NCBI RefSeq assembly: GCF_036884275.1
Contig: NZ_CP145607.1
Coordinates: 496,001-560,000 of the forward strand
DNA from: Sphingomonas kaistensis
Lineage (GTDB): Bacteria > Pseudomonadota > Alphaproteobacteria > Sphingomonadales > Sphingomonadaceae
Direction: 5' to 3'
DNA: 64,000 bases
Shown here piece after piece: positions 52,642-64,000 of the stretch. The notes under the pieces are model-generated. The model saw only the letters and a program-made list of their open reading frames with translations. It was not told where the DNA came from and searched no databases. The position numbers and the translations under genes are program-made. The number at the start of each line of letters is the position of its first letter. Positions within the stretch are counted from its first letter, which is position 1.

Positions 52642-53475
52642 ATGCGGCGCTTGCTGACCACCCTGTTCGCCCTCGCGCTTGCGACCCCTGCCCCGGCGCA
52701 GCCTGCCGCTGCGGTCGCCACCGGTACCCAGCCGGTGCTGCTGCCCGCGCCGTGGAACCCGATCGCCGATTATGTCGAGGCGGGTCAGGACGAGCCCGGC
52801 TATCGGCAATGGATCGCCAAGGGGCCGTGGCGCCTCGGGCAGGTTCGGCAGTTTCACGATTATCTGACGCAAAGCGGCGTGTCGTTCGTCGCGCCGACCT
52901 GGCAGCTGCTGCGCACCGCCAGCGACTGGCGCCGCTGCGGGGCCGAGCCGTTCGAAGTGCCGCCGCAGGAAGAATGGGCGAATATCGTCAACACGCTGCG
53001 CTACGTGCGCGATCACGTGGTGCCTTATGTCGGCCCGGTGGAGCCGGTCAGCGTGTTCCGTAACGCCGCGCTCAATCGCTGCGCTGGCGGAGCGCCCGAA
53101 AGCGTGCACAAGTCGATGAGCGCGATCGATTTCGTGCCGCTGACACCGATCGGGCGCGAGGACATGATGCGCCGGCTGTGCGGAGAACATCAGCGGCAGG
53201 GGCCGCGTTTCAACGCCGGGCTCGGCTTCTATTCCAAGATGCGCTTCCACGTGGACAGCTGGAAATATCGCACCTGGGGCCGCGACGATCACGGCCATCT
53301 CGCCTGCCCGAAGGTGGTGATGCCGGCCCCGGTGATCGCTTCTGCACCGGCGGGCGGGGTTGGCCCCGTGGCCGAGCAGGCCGCCGCAACCAGCATGGTC
53401 AGCACGACCCCCGTGCTGAAGCCGCGCGAAAGCGTGACGACCCTGCCGGTCAAGGATCCGCTGGCACCGCTCTGA
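52642..53475 (+). CDS. Exported M15-like peptidase (D-Ala-D-Ala carboxypeptidase/extensin-like)
   Basis: The 277-residue protein has a signal peptide (to P-A-P-A-Q, residue 20). The mature part has the M15-type zinc layout: S-V-H-K-S-M-S-A-I-D-F-V-P (first His and Asp) and F-H-V-D-S-W (second His). Members trim peptidoglycan peptides. The C-terminal 45 residues are a Ser/Thr/Ala/Pro-rich tail without structure. It is divergent from the PHA-system gene, and clpB follows 64 bases downstream. Confidence 0.78.
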   Translation: MRRLLTTLFALALATPAPAQPAAAVATGTQPVLLPAPWNPIADYVEAGQDEPGYRQWIAKGPWRLGQVRQFHDYLTQSGVSFVAPTWQLLRTASDWRRCGAEPFEVPPQEEWANIVNTLRYVRDHVVPYVGPVEPVSVFRNAALNRCAGGAPESVHKSMSAIDFVPLTPIGREDMMRRLCGEHQRQGPRFNAGLGFYSKMRFHVDSWKYRTWGRDDHGHLACPKVVMPAPVIASAPAGGVGPVAEQAAATSMVSTTPVLKPRESVTTLPVKDPLAPL

Positions 53476-53480
53476 TCCCT

Positions 53481-53508
53481 CTTGTGTTGCCGATAAGCAA
53501 CACTATCT
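53481..53508 (+). promoter_or_regulatory. Candidate heat-shock promoter with perfect inverted repeat upstream of clpB
   Basis: CTTG (53481-53484) and CACTATCT (53501-53508), 14 bases apart, resemble the RpoH -35/-10 pattern of alphaproteobacteria. GTGTTGC-N6-GCAACAC (53484-53503), a perfect 7-bp inverted repeat, overlaps both elements. It could be an operator, or the hairpin end of the preceding gene. The downstream gene is clpB, a standard RpoH target. Confidence 0.5.
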
Positions 53509-53539
53509 TCGCCGCAGATGAGAGGGGACATTCCAACCC

Positions 53540-56133
<2,594 letters not shown>

Positions 56134-56137
<4 letters not shown>

Positions 56138-57399
56138 ACCGCCGCGTCGCGCGCCTCGTCGGCCATCGCGAACATCGCCGTGATGGCGTCGGTTTCAAGG
56201 TCGCTGAGGTACGGGTTCCAGACGTCGAAGATGAGCACCGCACGGTCGCGGTCGCTGCGGTTCCAGGCCTCGTGATCGATGGTGTCGTCGAACGCGAAGG
56301 CCTGGCCTTCGACCCACGGCCGGGTTTCGCCGCCAACGCGAAATTCGCAGGCCGGCGGCACGATCAGCGGCAGGTGCACGATCGCGCGGGTGTTGGTGAC
56401 CCCCGTGTGGGCCGGGATGTGGGCACCCGCCTTTAACAACGAAAAGAAGATAGTCGGGGCGCGCCCGGGGATCCGGCACAAGGGAAGTGCATTGATGATG
56501 CGATCGGTCTCGGGCACGTGCGCGCATACGGCGTCGTCGCGGACGCCCTCGCGCCACAGGTGAATGGCGCTCCAGTCGTTCTTGCGGTCGAGCACCGACC
56601 ATTTGTTGTCGGGCGTGCCGGGTGCCTGCTCGACATAGGGGCGCGCATGATCGCTGCCCGATTGCAGCAGCGCGATCAGTTCATCGCGGATCGTGGCGGT
56701 CTGCGCCTCCAGGTCTTCCATCCATTCGAAATGCTCGCGGTCGAACCACTCGTCGGCGGGAAGAAAGGGATAATGCATCCCTTCGCAATGATTGACGTAG
56801 ATCGGCCGCCGACCCAGCATCGCTTCCGCGGCGGCGCGCACACGCCGACGCTCCCGCGCATCGCCGCGCTCAAGCGTCGCGTCCAGCGTTCGGTCGATCG
56901 CCGCGGCGAGCCTGTCTGTTTGCGCCGACACGACCTCGCGGGCGTGGGCGAAGCGTTCGGCAAGCGCGGGCGAGGGATCGGTGACAGACGTGCTGAGCGC
57001 GACAACGCCGGCCCATCGCTGCGCGGCGTCATGCGCTTCCCCCTTCCGCTCGTGCCATTCCGCAAGCCGGATCAGGGTCGCGAGATGCCGCTGGTCGAGC
57101 GCCAGGGCTGCCTCCAGCGCGTCCCGCTCGTCGCTGTCGCGCGCCAACGCGCGATAGGCGCCGGCAAGATTGCCGAGCACGGGCAGGCTGTCGGGCGCGG
57201 CCGCGCGGGCTCGTTCGAAATGATCGGCGGCGGACCGGTGATCGCCGCGGGCCATGGCTGCCAGTCCGATCATGTTATGAGCGACGGGGTTTGCGGGATC
57301 GTCGGCGAGAACGGCGGCAAGCAGTCGGCTCGCGAGAGCGGTCTCCCCACGGCTTTGCGCCTGCATGGCCTGGGCAAGTCGAACATCGGTTGCGGACAT
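56134..57399 (-). CDS. TPR-linked aspartyl/asparaginyl beta-hydroxylase
   Basis: The 421-residue protein has two to three TPR-like repeats in the first 150 residues ([16 protein letters not shown] and [12 protein letters not shown]) and a C-terminal Asp_Arg_Hydrox domain. Fe/2-oxoglutarate ligands fit H-I-P-A-H-T-G (first His) and [10 protein letters not shown] (Asp/His), with [11 protein letters not shown]. Such enzymes hydroxylate Asp/Asn side chains of proteins or peptides. It is divergent from a sulfotransferase-like gene and near a TonB receptor. An alternative start is 57408. Confidence 0.88.
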
Positions 57400-57476
57400 G
57401 AACGGCATCGTGCGGCGCGGGCGGTTGACGGTCAAGAAGCTTGCCGGGCGCGCCGAGCGGCGGCAGACCAGAAGCG

Positions 57477-58499
57477 ATGGCTTCCCCTTGCCCACCCTTT
57501 GATCCGAGCGACGGTCGCTGGCTGGCGCATCGTTATGTCGAGGACCGGGACCACGTGCGCTTTCGCTGGTTCCCGCGGGACAGGCATCGCGCGATCACCT
57601 TTCTATCGGACGAGGAAGTCGGACCGGGCGATGCGCATGACCTGCCGCGAGCCGCGTTCCTGGCGACGGCGCAAGCCCACCCGCTGCCGCCGCCGTCGAT
57701 GATCCTCCATTCGGCCTTTTGCTGCTCGACCCTGCTGCTTCGGAGCCTCGACCTGCCGGGGATTGCCTCGGGCTACAGCGAGCCCGTCGTGCTCAATGAC
57801 ATCGCGGGATTGGCGCTTCGCCGCGGCGATCCACGGCAGGTCGCAGCGGCGATGGACGCCGCCCTCCACGCGCTGGCGCGGCCGCTGCAGCCGGGGGAGC
57901 GCAGCGTGGTCAAGCCCAGCAATGTCGTGAACGCGCTTGCCCCGCTGATGCTGGCGCTGCGTCCCGACATGCGCTTGCTTCTGCTCTACGCCCCGCTGCC
58001 GACCTTTGTCGCGTCGATCGCGCGCAAGGAGATCGAAGGCCGTTTGTGGGTGCGCGAGCTGTTCTGGAAGCTGATGCGCCTTGGTCTGGTAAGCCGGTTC
58101 GAGCTTGGCGAGGAAGAGTTGTTCCGGCTGACCGATCTGCAGGTCGCCGCGCTAAGCTGGCTTGCCCAGCACGCGCTGTTCGCCGATCTTGCGGCCCGCC
58201 ATCCGGCCAACGTTCGTTCGCTGGGCAGCGATCGGTTGATGGCCAGCCCTGCCGATGCGCTCGCCGCGCTGGGCACGCACTTCGGACTGGCGTTCGATGC
58301 CGACGCGGTCGCGGCCAGCCCCGCCTTTTCCTCGCACAGCAAGGACGGTCGTCCTTTCGATTCGGCCGCGCGTGCGGAAGAGGAAGCGAAGGGCGCGGCC
58401 TTGCACGCCCGCGAGATCGAGATCGTGCTGCGGTGGACCGAGCGGACCGCCCAGCATGCCGGCATCGACCTGAGGTTGCCGCAGCCGCTCTTGCCCTGA
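57477..58499 (+). CDS. Sulfotransferase-like protein of uncertain function
   Basis: The 340-residue protein has an N-terminal region with S-M-I-L-H-S-A-F-C-C-S-T-L-L-L-R-S-L, which recalls the 5'-phosphosulfate loop of PAPS-dependent sulfotransferases, and V-V-K-P-S-N-V-V-N-A-L further on, similar to the 3'-phosphate-binding part. No full match could be made by eye. Its neighbours (Asp hydroxylase, TonB receptor) occur together in sphingomonad and caulobacter loci that handle peptides or aromatic compounds. Start ATG 57477. Confidence 0.5.
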   Translation: MASPCPPFDPSDGRWLAHRYVEDRDHVRFRWFPRDRHRAITFLSDEEVGPGDAHDLPRAAFLATAQAHPLPPPSMILHSAFCCSTLLLRSLDLPGIASGYSEPVVLNDIAGLALRRGDPRQVAAAMDAALHALARPLQPGERSVVKPSNVVNALAPLMLALRPDMRLLLLYAPLPTFVASIARKEIEGRLWVRELFWKLMRLGLVSRFELGEEELFRLTDLQVAALSWLAQHALFADLAARHPANVRSLGSDRLMASPADALAALGTHFGLAFDADAVAASPAFSSHSKDGRPFDSAARAEEEAKGAALHAREIEIVLRWTERTAQHAGIDLRLPQPLLP

Positions 58500-58546
58500 A
58501 CGTCCGGGCGATCGGCGGGACGCGCCGACGACTTACTTCGCAGTTC

Positions 58547-58579
58547 AAAAGAAAACGGGCCCCGGTTTCCCGGAGCCCG
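58547..58579 (-). terminator. Rho-independent terminator of the TonB receptor gene
   Basis: On the minus strand, CGGGCTCCGG-GAAA-CCGGGGCCCG forms a strong stem with a GAAA tetraloop and is followed by TTTTCTTTT. This is a textbook intrinsic terminator about 40 bases after the stop codon of the receptor gene. Confidence 0.85.
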
Positions 58580-58617
58580 CTTCCTTACCGGCCGCCCGAG
58601 AGCGGCCAGAGATTGGC

Positions 58618-61600
58618 TTAGAACTTGACGCGAGCGCCAACCGCGAAGCGGCGGCCCAGAGCGTCATAGCTCGACGGATAGGTGTTACCACCGTTGTAGG
58701 TCGTCGAGCCGACAGTGCCACCGACGACCGGGGGCTTCTTGTCGAAGATGTTCAGCGCAGTGACCGTGAACTGGAAGTTGTCGGTCACGTTGAAGCGCGT
58801 CGTCAGGTCGAAGTAGTTGTACGCCTTGATCGTGCGGAAACGCGTATCGATCAAGCAGGCACCGCCACCGTTGACGATCGCGTCACCCGCGTCGGTCTGG
58901 TAGTTCGGGCAACCCTGCTGCGCGGGCGGCAGGAGCACACCGGCGTCGTTGCGGTTGGCCGCTTCGGCCGCAGCGATGTCGGCAGCCAGCTGTGCCGGCT
59001 CGAGCTTCGCCTTGCTCTGGTAGCGCCACAGCAGCGAGACATCGACGGCGCCAAGGCCGAGGGTGGTGCGCTGCGTGAAGCTGTACTTCGGCTGGATCGA
59101 GCCGCAGTTCACCGAGTAGTAGCCGACGCACTCACGGTTGTCCGAAGTCGGGGTGGCCTGGAACTTGGAGCTCCGGGTCCAGTTGCCCCCGAACGACAGG
59201 TTCAGGCGAGCGGGCTGACCAAGGATCTGACCCAGAGTCATGCGGTAGTTCGCCGTGACGTCGACACCGTCCGTGCTGATGCGGCCGAGGTTCGACAGCG
59301 GCGAGAACAGACCGAAGGTCGTGTCCGGCGGACCGTCGAGGGCACCCGAAACCGGGTTACGGCGGATCACGGTGCAGGCATCCGTGGTCGCAGCGCCGGC
59401 CGGCGGGTTGGTCGGCGACGAGCCGAAGCAGGCCGCGATGAGATCGGCCGGGGTCGGCGAGCTGATCGCGTCGGTGATCTTGACGTTGTAATAGTCAATG
59501 GTCGCCGAGAAGTTGCGGAAGAAGCTCGGACGAACAACCGCACCGACCGTCCAGGTCTTGGCCTTTTCAGGCTGAACGAACGGGTTACCGCCGCCCGTCA
59601 CGTTGGCCTGGCCAGCGGTCGGGTTGGTGATGGTGCCGATCGTCGCAGCCGGAGCGCCCTGAGCGATACAGATTGCGCGCAGGTTGGCGTTGGTCAGCGG
59701 AGCGGCGCCGGCGCACGGATCGGTGCCGAGGTTGGTCAGGCCGGTCGAGACCGGGCTGAACAGTTCGCCGATGTTCGGCGCGCGGACCGAACGCTGGTAG
59801 TTGCCGCGGAACTTGAGATCGTTGATCGGCTCCCAGCTGCCCGCGACCTTCCAGGTCGTGGTCTTGAACTTCGGATTGCCCGGCGCATCGACCGAGTAGG
59901 ACGAACGACGGATACCGGCTTCAAGGGTCAGTTCGTTGAAGAACGGTCGGTCCGAAATGAGCGGCGCGATGACTTCGGCGAAGCCTTCGTAGACGTTGTA
60001 GCCACCCGTGATGTCGGGAGCCGCGCCGCCGGCGCCGCCGAGTTCGCCGGCCGTCTTGGCCAGCGCATCCGAACGCTGTTCAGCGCTGTAGTCGCGATAT
60101 TCCGCACCGACGGCGAAGCCGATCGGCTCACTCGCGAACGGCGAGGTGAAGCCGACGTCGCCGTTGAGGGTGGCGCGAGCCTGCGACAGGGCGGTCGACA
60201 CGACGGTGGTCGCATCGTCGCTGAGGAAGTCGAGCGCCTCAGCGGTGCCGAGGGTGCCCGGAGCGCCGAAGATGTTGATCGGAACGCAACCGTTGCTCGA
60301 GTCGAGGCACTGCGTGGTGCTGGTGGCGCGGATCGCCTGGCGAGCGCGGCTCAGCAGAACGTAGTTCTGGATCGAGCTGTTGTTGTCCGACTGACCGCGC
60401 GAACCGAAGATGTCGAAGCCGATGCGATCGGTGATGTCACCGCGCACACCGACCCGGAAGTCCCAGAGCTGCGTGTTATATTCCGAGACGCGCGGACCGA
60501 CTTCCGGCGTACGACGACGCAGGCCGACGGTGAACTGACGGAAGTTGGGGTCCGTCGGCGACAGCGCGGTGGCCGCGGCCGAGCATTCGGCGGCAGTGAT
60601 GGTCTGGTTGCCCGCGACGCCGGTGTTGAAGTCGGCGTTGGCGCAGAAGTAGCTGCGCTGGGCGGCCGACAGGAACGGGTTGCTGACCGGAACAGTGACG
60701 GTCGACGCGAACACGCCCGACGGTGCAATGATCGTCGAGACGGTGTTGTTGCTGTACAGACCGCGGCTGTAGACCGTCAGGTTGTCGGTGATGTCGAAGT
60801 GACCCGCAGCGTACATGTTGTAGCGCTTGAACGGCGTCTGGAAGACGTTGAACGGGTTGAAGTTGTAGGCCGAATAGAAGCTGCGGACGCCGAGACCGTC
60901 GGCAGTGACCTGCTGACGCGAACGGCCGCCACCGATGTCGAAGGCCGACGGGGTGGTGGTGGTCGAACCCTGGCCGGCGACGAACAGTTCGTCGTACGAT
61001 TCGAGGGTCACCTGCGAGAAGGGACGATCGCCGCCGAAGTAGACCGGATCGCTTTCGATGTAGCCGAGGCTGAGGACCGCATTGCCGCGGCCGCCATCGA
61101 AGTTGGCGCCGATGGTGAGATCGGTGCGGATGACGTTGCCGTCGCCACGCTCGGTGATCTGGTTCGAACCCGACAGCTCCATGCCCGCGAAGTCGCTGCG
61201 GGTGATGAAGTTGACGACGCCCGACACGGCGTCGGCGCCGTAGGTCGACGATGCGCCGCCGGTCAGGACGTCAACGCGATCGACCAGCGACAGCGGGATG
61301 TTGTTGAGGTCGACCTGTCCGCCGAGGCCCGCCGGAACGATCCGGACGCCGTCGAGAAGGACGAGGTTGCGGTTGGAGCCGAGGCCGCGAAGGTTGACGA
61401 ACGCCGCGCCGCCGCTGCCGTTGTTGACGTTGCTGCCGATCGACGGAACCGCGCCCGGAATGGTGCGGAGCACTTCTTCGGCGACGTTGGTCTGGCGGAG
61501 CTGGATTTCTTCCTGGCCGACCACGGTCACCGGCGCCGAAGCCACCAGGTTCGGGTTGCGGATCAGGGTGCCGGTGATGACGATGTCGTTCGACGACGTC

Positions 61601-61791
61601 GGCTCGGCAGCGCCGGCGGATTCGTTCGACTGAACGCCACCGGGCGTATTGGCGTCGTCGGCGGGCGCCGGCGGAAGGTTACCCTGCGTGTTGGTCGGCG
61701 TGGTCGACTGCGCAAAGGCCGGGTTCGCAAATGACAGGCCGGCGAGCACCGTCCCGGTCAGCAGCGCACCCTTTAAAATCGTCTTGGACAT
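58618..61791 (-). CDS. TonB-dependent outer-membrane receptor
   Basis: The 1057-residue receptor has a signal peptide (M-S-K-T-I-L-K-G-A-L...A-F-A-Q), an unusually long Thr/Pro/Asn linker, then a D-I-V-I-T-G-T-L-I-R TonB-box-like segment. A plug domain follows (N-V-A-E-E-V-L-R-T-I-P-G-A, L-V-L-L-D-G-V-R-I-V, A-S-S-T-Y-G-A-D-A-V-S-G-V-V-N), then a large barrel ending in R-R-F-A-V-G-A-R-V-K-F. This is the sphingomonad/caulobacter type that imports oligosaccharides, peptides or other bulky substrates. AGGGGAA precedes the ATG at 61791. The substrate is unknown. Confidence 0.95.
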   Translation of the reverse strand: MSKTILKGALLTGTVLAGLSFANPAFAQSTTPTNTQGNLPPAPADDANTPGGVQSNESAGAAEPTSSNDIVITGTLIRNPNLVASAPVTVVGQEEIQLRQTNVAEEVLRTIPGAVPSIGSNVNNGSGGAAFVNLRGLGSNRNLVLLDGVRIVPAGLGGQVDLNNIPLSLVDRVDVLTGGASSTYGADAVSGVVNFITRSDFAGMELSGSNQITERGDGNVIRTDLTIGANFDGGRGNAVLSLGYIESDPVYFGGDRPFSQVTLESYDELFVAGQGSTTTTPSAFDIGGGRSRQQVTADGLGVRSFYSAYNFNPFNVFQTPFKRYNMYAAGHFDITDNLTVYSRGLYSNNTVSTIIAPSGVFASTVTVPVSNPFLSAAQRSYFCANADFNTGVAGNQTITAAECSAAATALSPTDPNFRQFTVGLRRRTPEVGPRVSEYNTQLWDFRVGVRGDITDRIGFDIFGSRGQSDNNSSIQNYVLLSRARQAIRATSTTQCLDSSNGCVPINIFGAPGTLGTAEALDFLSDDATTVVSTALSQARATLNGDVGFTSPFASEPIGFAVGAEYRDYSAEQRSDALAKTAGELGGAGGAAPDITGGYNVYEGFAEVIAPLISDRPFFNELTLEAGIRRSSYSVDAPGNPKFKTTTWKVAGSWEPINDLKFRGNYQRSVRAPNIGELFSPVSTGLTNLGTDPCAGAAPLTNANLRAICIAQGAPAATIGTITNPTAGQANVTGGGNPFVQPEKAKTWTVGAVVRPSFFRNFSATIDYYNVKITDAISSPTPADLIAACFGSSPTNPPAGAATTDACTVIRRNPVSGALDGPPDTTFGLFSPLSNLGRISTDGVDVTANYRMTLGQILGQPARLNLSFGGNWTRSSKFQATPTSDNRECVGYYSVNCGSIQPKYSFTQRTTLGLGAVDVSLLWRYQSKAKLEPAQLAADIAAAEAANRNDAGVLLPPAQQGCPNYQTDAGDAIVNGGGACLIDTRFRTIKAYNYFDLTTRFNVTDNFQFTVTALNIFDKKPPVVGGTVGSTTYNGGNTYPSSYDALGRRFAVGARVKF

Positions 61792-61917
61792 TCTGTTCCC
61801 CTTCACCGCACGCGCCGAATGCGCACGCACTGCTAAGCTTTAGGCGGGTCTTCCTATGAGACAGTGGAGTGACAAGGCAACGGAGTCGAAGGGCGACAGT
61901 CCCCTTTGGGCCAGAGT

Positions 61918-61969
61918 TGTGGCAGCAACGCCACAGCTTGGCAGGGGCCAACCACAGCCTATCCTGTGG
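61918..61969 (+). promoter_or_regulatory. Three tandem palindromes in the TonB receptor / secreted-protein divergent region
   Basis: Three perfect inverted repeats stand side by side: TGTGGC-N6-GCCACA (61918-61935), TTGGC-N4-GCCAA (61938-61951) and CCACAG-N6-CTGTGG (61952-61969). The first and third share the half-site GCCACAG/CTGTGGC. They lie 25-76 bases before the start of the gene at 61994 and about 130-180 bases before the divergent receptor start, a good position for operators of a dimeric regulator. No regulator gene is adjacent. Confidence 0.5.
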
Positions 61970-61993
61970 CAGGAAATGCTTGGAGACGGGTTT

Positions 61994-62515
61994 ATGCATT
62001 TGTTGGGCAAGGCGTTTATCGCACTGGCGCTGGTCGGGTCGGGCGCATCGGCACAGCCGGCGAGCCAGAACGGCGATGCACTGGCATCGCTCGCCGCGTG
62101 CCGCGCGATCAGCGATCCGGCGAGCAAACTGAGCTGTTACGATTCGACCGTCGGCGCGCTTCTGAAGGCGCGTGAAACGGGCGACGTGCAGGTCGTCAAT
62201 CGCGGCGAGCTGCGCGAAGTTCGCCGCAATCTGTTCGGTTTCGGCCTCCCCAAGCTGCCGTTCTTCAAGGGCGATCAAAGCCAGAGCGAGGATGCCGATC
62301 GGCTGGAAACCAAGATCACCAGCTGGCGCTCGCTCGGTTATGGCAAATATCGGATCGTCGTCGAGGGCGGCGCGATTTGGGAAACCACCGAAGCGTCCGA
62401 AGCGATCGATCCGCCGGGCGCCGGTCAGCCGCTCAGCATCCGCAAGGGCTCGCTCGGCAGCTATGTGCTGCGGATCAACAATCAGCGCGGGGTGCGTGGG
62501 CGGCGGATAGGCTAG
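61994..62515 (+). CDS. Secreted protein of unknown function
   Basis: The 173-residue protein has a signal peptide (M-H-L-L-G-K-A-F-I-A-L-A-L-V-G-S-G-A-S-A) and a Cys pair spaced as L-A-A-C-R-A-I-S-D-P-A-S-K-L-S-C-Y-D, a helical hairpin with a possible disulfide. A beta-rich C-terminal half follows (K-Y-R-I-V-V-E-G-G-A-I-W-E-T-T-E). Start ATG 61994 follows a GGAGA site. It is divergent from the TonB receptor gene and its stop overlaps DUF2093 in CTAG. Confidence 0.75.
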   Translation: MHLLGKAFIALALVGSGASAQPASQNGDALASLAACRAISDPASKLSCYDSTVGALLKARETGDVQVVNRGELREVRRNLFGFGLPKLPFFKGDQSQSEDADRLETKITSWRSLGYGKYRIVVEGGAIWETTEASEAIDPPGAGQPLSIRKGSLGSYVLRINNQRGVRGRRIG

Positions 62516-62718
62516 CCCCGGGCGCGCTCCTCGGCGGCGAGGCTGGCGGCGGCGTCGATGTAAGGCTCCTGCCGGGCGACGCTCCAGTAGCGCAGCGTGT
62601 CGAGCGGGATGCGCGCGCCGGTCACCGCGCAGCGCACATGATCGCCGTCCGAGAGCAGGCGAAAGGTGCCTGCCATGTAATGGATCCGGGCCTCCCGGCC
62701 GCTTCCCGCCATCAGCAT
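62512..62718 (-). CDS. DUF2093 family protein
   Basis: The 68-residue protein matches the DUF2093 pattern: G-R-E-A-R-I-H-Y-M-A-G-T-F-R-L-L-S-D-G-D-H-V-R-C-A-V-T-G-A-R-I-P-L, then L-R-Y-W-S-V-A-R-Q-E-P-Y. It contains a Cys in V-R-C-A-V-T-G. DUF2093 proteins are specific to alphaproteobacteria and often follow xseA, as here (18 bases downstream). The role is unknown. Confidence 0.9.
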   Translation of the reverse strand: MLMAGSGREARIHYMAGTFRLLSDGDHVRCAVTGARIPLDTLRYWSVARQEPYIDAAASLAAEERARG

Positions 62719-62735
62719 CGGCGTCTTGGTCCTCT

Positions 62736-64000
62736 TTAATCGAACAAATTGGGTTGAGGCGGGGCATAGGGGCGCTTGGGGCTGCGCTCAACCTTGGGGG
62801 GTGGCGGCGGAGGGCCTTCGCCGGTGGTGGCCGCGACCTCCCCGTCCCCGAAACGGAGCAGCAGGCGTCCGGCCGCACGGGCATCGGCGGCATGGGTCAG
62901 GGTTCGGCCATCCGCTGCGGCCGTGACCCGGACGAAGCCGCGGCCGAGCGGGCGGTCGGGATGGACCAGCGGCAGCATCTTTGCCGACGCCTGAAGACGA
63001 TCGCTCGCCCGCGCGAGCTTTTGCGCGAGGAGGTCGGGGCGCAGCCGCGAGGCGGTGAGGTTCATCAGCGCCTCGGCCTTGTGGGCGCGGGCGGCGAGAC
63101 CGCGGGGAAGGCGCTCGGCGGTGTCGTCGAGCCGCTGCCGCTTGGGACCGAGCAGGGTGTCGGCGGCGGGCCAGCGCCCGGTGGTGAGTGCCAGCCGCTC
63201 GCGCGCGTCGCTGGCGCGCTTGCCGAGACAGCGGCGCTTGCGGGCGGAGAGTTCGTCGAGCAGCGCGAGCAGCTCGGCACGGACCGGCACCGCGATCTCG
63301 GCCGCGGCGGTGGGGGTCGGCGCGCGGAGGTCCGACGCGTGATCGATCAGGGTGGTGTCGGTTTCGTGCCCGACCGCGCTGATCAGGGGAATCGGCGATT
63401 CGGCGGCGGCCCGGACCACCTCTTCCTCGTTGAAGGCCCACAGATCCTCGATCGACCCGCCGCCGCGGGCGACGATGAGGAGGTCGGGGCGGGTTTCGTA
63501 AGAAGCAAAGCCGCGAATGGCGGCGGCGATCTTGGCGGCTGCACCGTCGCCCTGCACCGGCACCGGCCAGACGATAACCCGGGTCGGGCAGCGGTCGGCG
63601 AGGCGGTGGAGGATGTCGCGGATGACCGCGCCGGTCGGGCTGGTGATCACGCCGATGACCCGCGGCATGAACGGCAGCGACCGCTTGCGCGCGGCATCGA
63701 ATAGCCCTTCGGCGGCGAGCGCTTTGCGGCGGCGTTCGAGCAACGCCATCAGCGCGCCCTCGCCCGCCAGCTCCATCCGCTCGACCACCAGCTGGTATTT
63801 GGAGCGCGCGGGATAGGTGGTCATCTTGGCGGTGGCGATGACCTCGGCGCCGTCCTCGGGCCGGAATGCGAGGCTGCCCGCTTGGCCGCGCCAGATCACC
63901 GCATCGATGCAGGCGGCATCGTCCTTCAGCGTGAAATAGCAATGGCCCGAGCTGTGCCGCTTCCAGCCGCTAATCTCGCCGCGCACGCGGATCCGGCCGA
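62736..64000 (-). CDS. xseA: Exodeoxyribonuclease VII large subunit, N-terminus outside the window
   Basis: The visible 421 codons encode most of XseA, the DNA-cutting subunit of exonuclease VII, which removes single-stranded DNA ends. The OB-fold piece is at the edge ([20 protein letters not shown]). The catalytic core follows: [30 protein letters not shown] and I-S-A-V-G-H-E-T-D. The end is a Pro-rich tail (P-P-P-P-P-P-K-V) and N-L-F-D. The frame is open to the last base, so the start lies beyond 64000. Confidence 0.97.
   Translation of the reverse strand, partial: GRIRVRGEISGWKRHSSGHCYFTLKDDAACIDAVIWRGQAGSLAFRPEDGAEVIATAKMTTYPARSKYQLVVERMELAGEGALMALLERRRKALAAEGLFDAARKRSLPFMPRVIGVITSPTGAVIRDILHRLADRCPTRVIVWPVPVQGDGAAAKIAAAIRGFASYETRPDLLIVARGGGSIEDLWAFNEEEVVRAAAESPIPLISAVGHETDTTLIDHASDLRAPTPTAAAEIAVPVRAELLALLDELSARKRRCLGKRASDARERLALTTGRWPAADTLLGPKRQRLDDTAERLPRGLAARAHKAEALMNLTASRLRPDLLAQKLARASDRLQASAKMLPLVHPDRPLGRGFVRVTAAADGRTLTHAADARAAGRLLLRFGDGEVAATTGEGPPPPPPKVERSPKRPYAPPQPNLFD

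Overview
The window is a GC-rich stretch of chromosome from an alphaproteobacterium, most likely a member of the Sphingomonadaceae (a Sphingomonas-like genus). The evidence is the gene set and style: a TonB-dependent receptor with a long Ala/Gly/Pro linker, a sphingomonad-type GDSL autotransporter, a 1541-residue NAD-glutamate dehydrogenase, a LOV histidine kinase, PHA-granule genes, DUF2093, an EcfG-type promoter and many small uncharacterised proteins. Genes are tightly packed and start/stop overlaps (ATGA, GTGA, TTGA, TGATG) are frequent. No replication origin, CRISPR array, rRNA or complete insertion sequence was seen. One tRNA gene (Pro, anticodon CGG) is present.

Layout. 1-7.1 kb: the end of a membrane protein, a frameshifted HNH gene, a LOV hybrid histidine kinase, a DUF3617 lipoprotein, an operon of DUF2490 outer-membrane protein, TerC-type metal transporter and Tat-exported beta-carbonic anhydrase, then a lipoprotein alpha/beta hydrolase. 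7.2-11.6 kb: class I ribonucleotide reductase nrdA and nrdB, with candidate NrdR boxes upstream and small membrane-protein genes in between. 11.6-14.6 kb: an AT-richer accessory islet carrying a GHKL ATPase fused to a probable nuclease, then a nuclease-like gene broken by an amber codon that overlaps a HEPN-like gene. 14.7-26.5 kb: small unknown genes, the operon lgt-midA-GNAT-pgeF, and the operon acyl-CoA ligase / molybdopterin dehydrogenase / hemH / phbB / RHH protein. 26.5-40.4 kb: NAD-GDH, a PAS protein, stress-type small proteins, the tyrosine-degradation operon hmgA-fahA-GNAT, an autotransporter esterase, an S10 peptidase and an amidase-like protein.

40.4-49.7 kb is the most unusual region: nine minus-strand genes, every junction overlapping, transcribed from 49.65 kb downwards. 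They encode myo-inositol-phosphate synthase, an HD-like protein, a SAM methyltransferase, a Gfo/Idh/MocA oxidoreductase, a zinc-ribbon metallo-beta-lactamase-fold protein, a YcaO enzyme, a TIM-barrel sugar isomerase-like protein, a GT4 glycosyltransferase and a PIG-L deacetylase. Ino1 + GT4 + PIG-L matches the logic of the first steps of mycothiol synthesis (make inositol phosphate, glycosylate, de-N-acetylate), but the YcaO and the other enzymes have no counterpart there. I infer an uncharacterised inositol-glycoside or aminocyclitol pathway. A Crp/Fnr regulator gene lies directly upstream and three short palindromes lie between it and ino1.

49.8-64 kb: the Crp/Fnr regulator, tRNA-Pro, a ferredoxin-NADP reductase-like flavoprotein, a PHA-system protein, an M15-like peptidase, clpB, a TPR-Asp/Asn hydroxylase divergent from a sulfotransferase-like protein, a TonB receptor, a secreted unknown protein behind three tandem palindromes, DUF2093, and the start-truncated xseA at the window edge.
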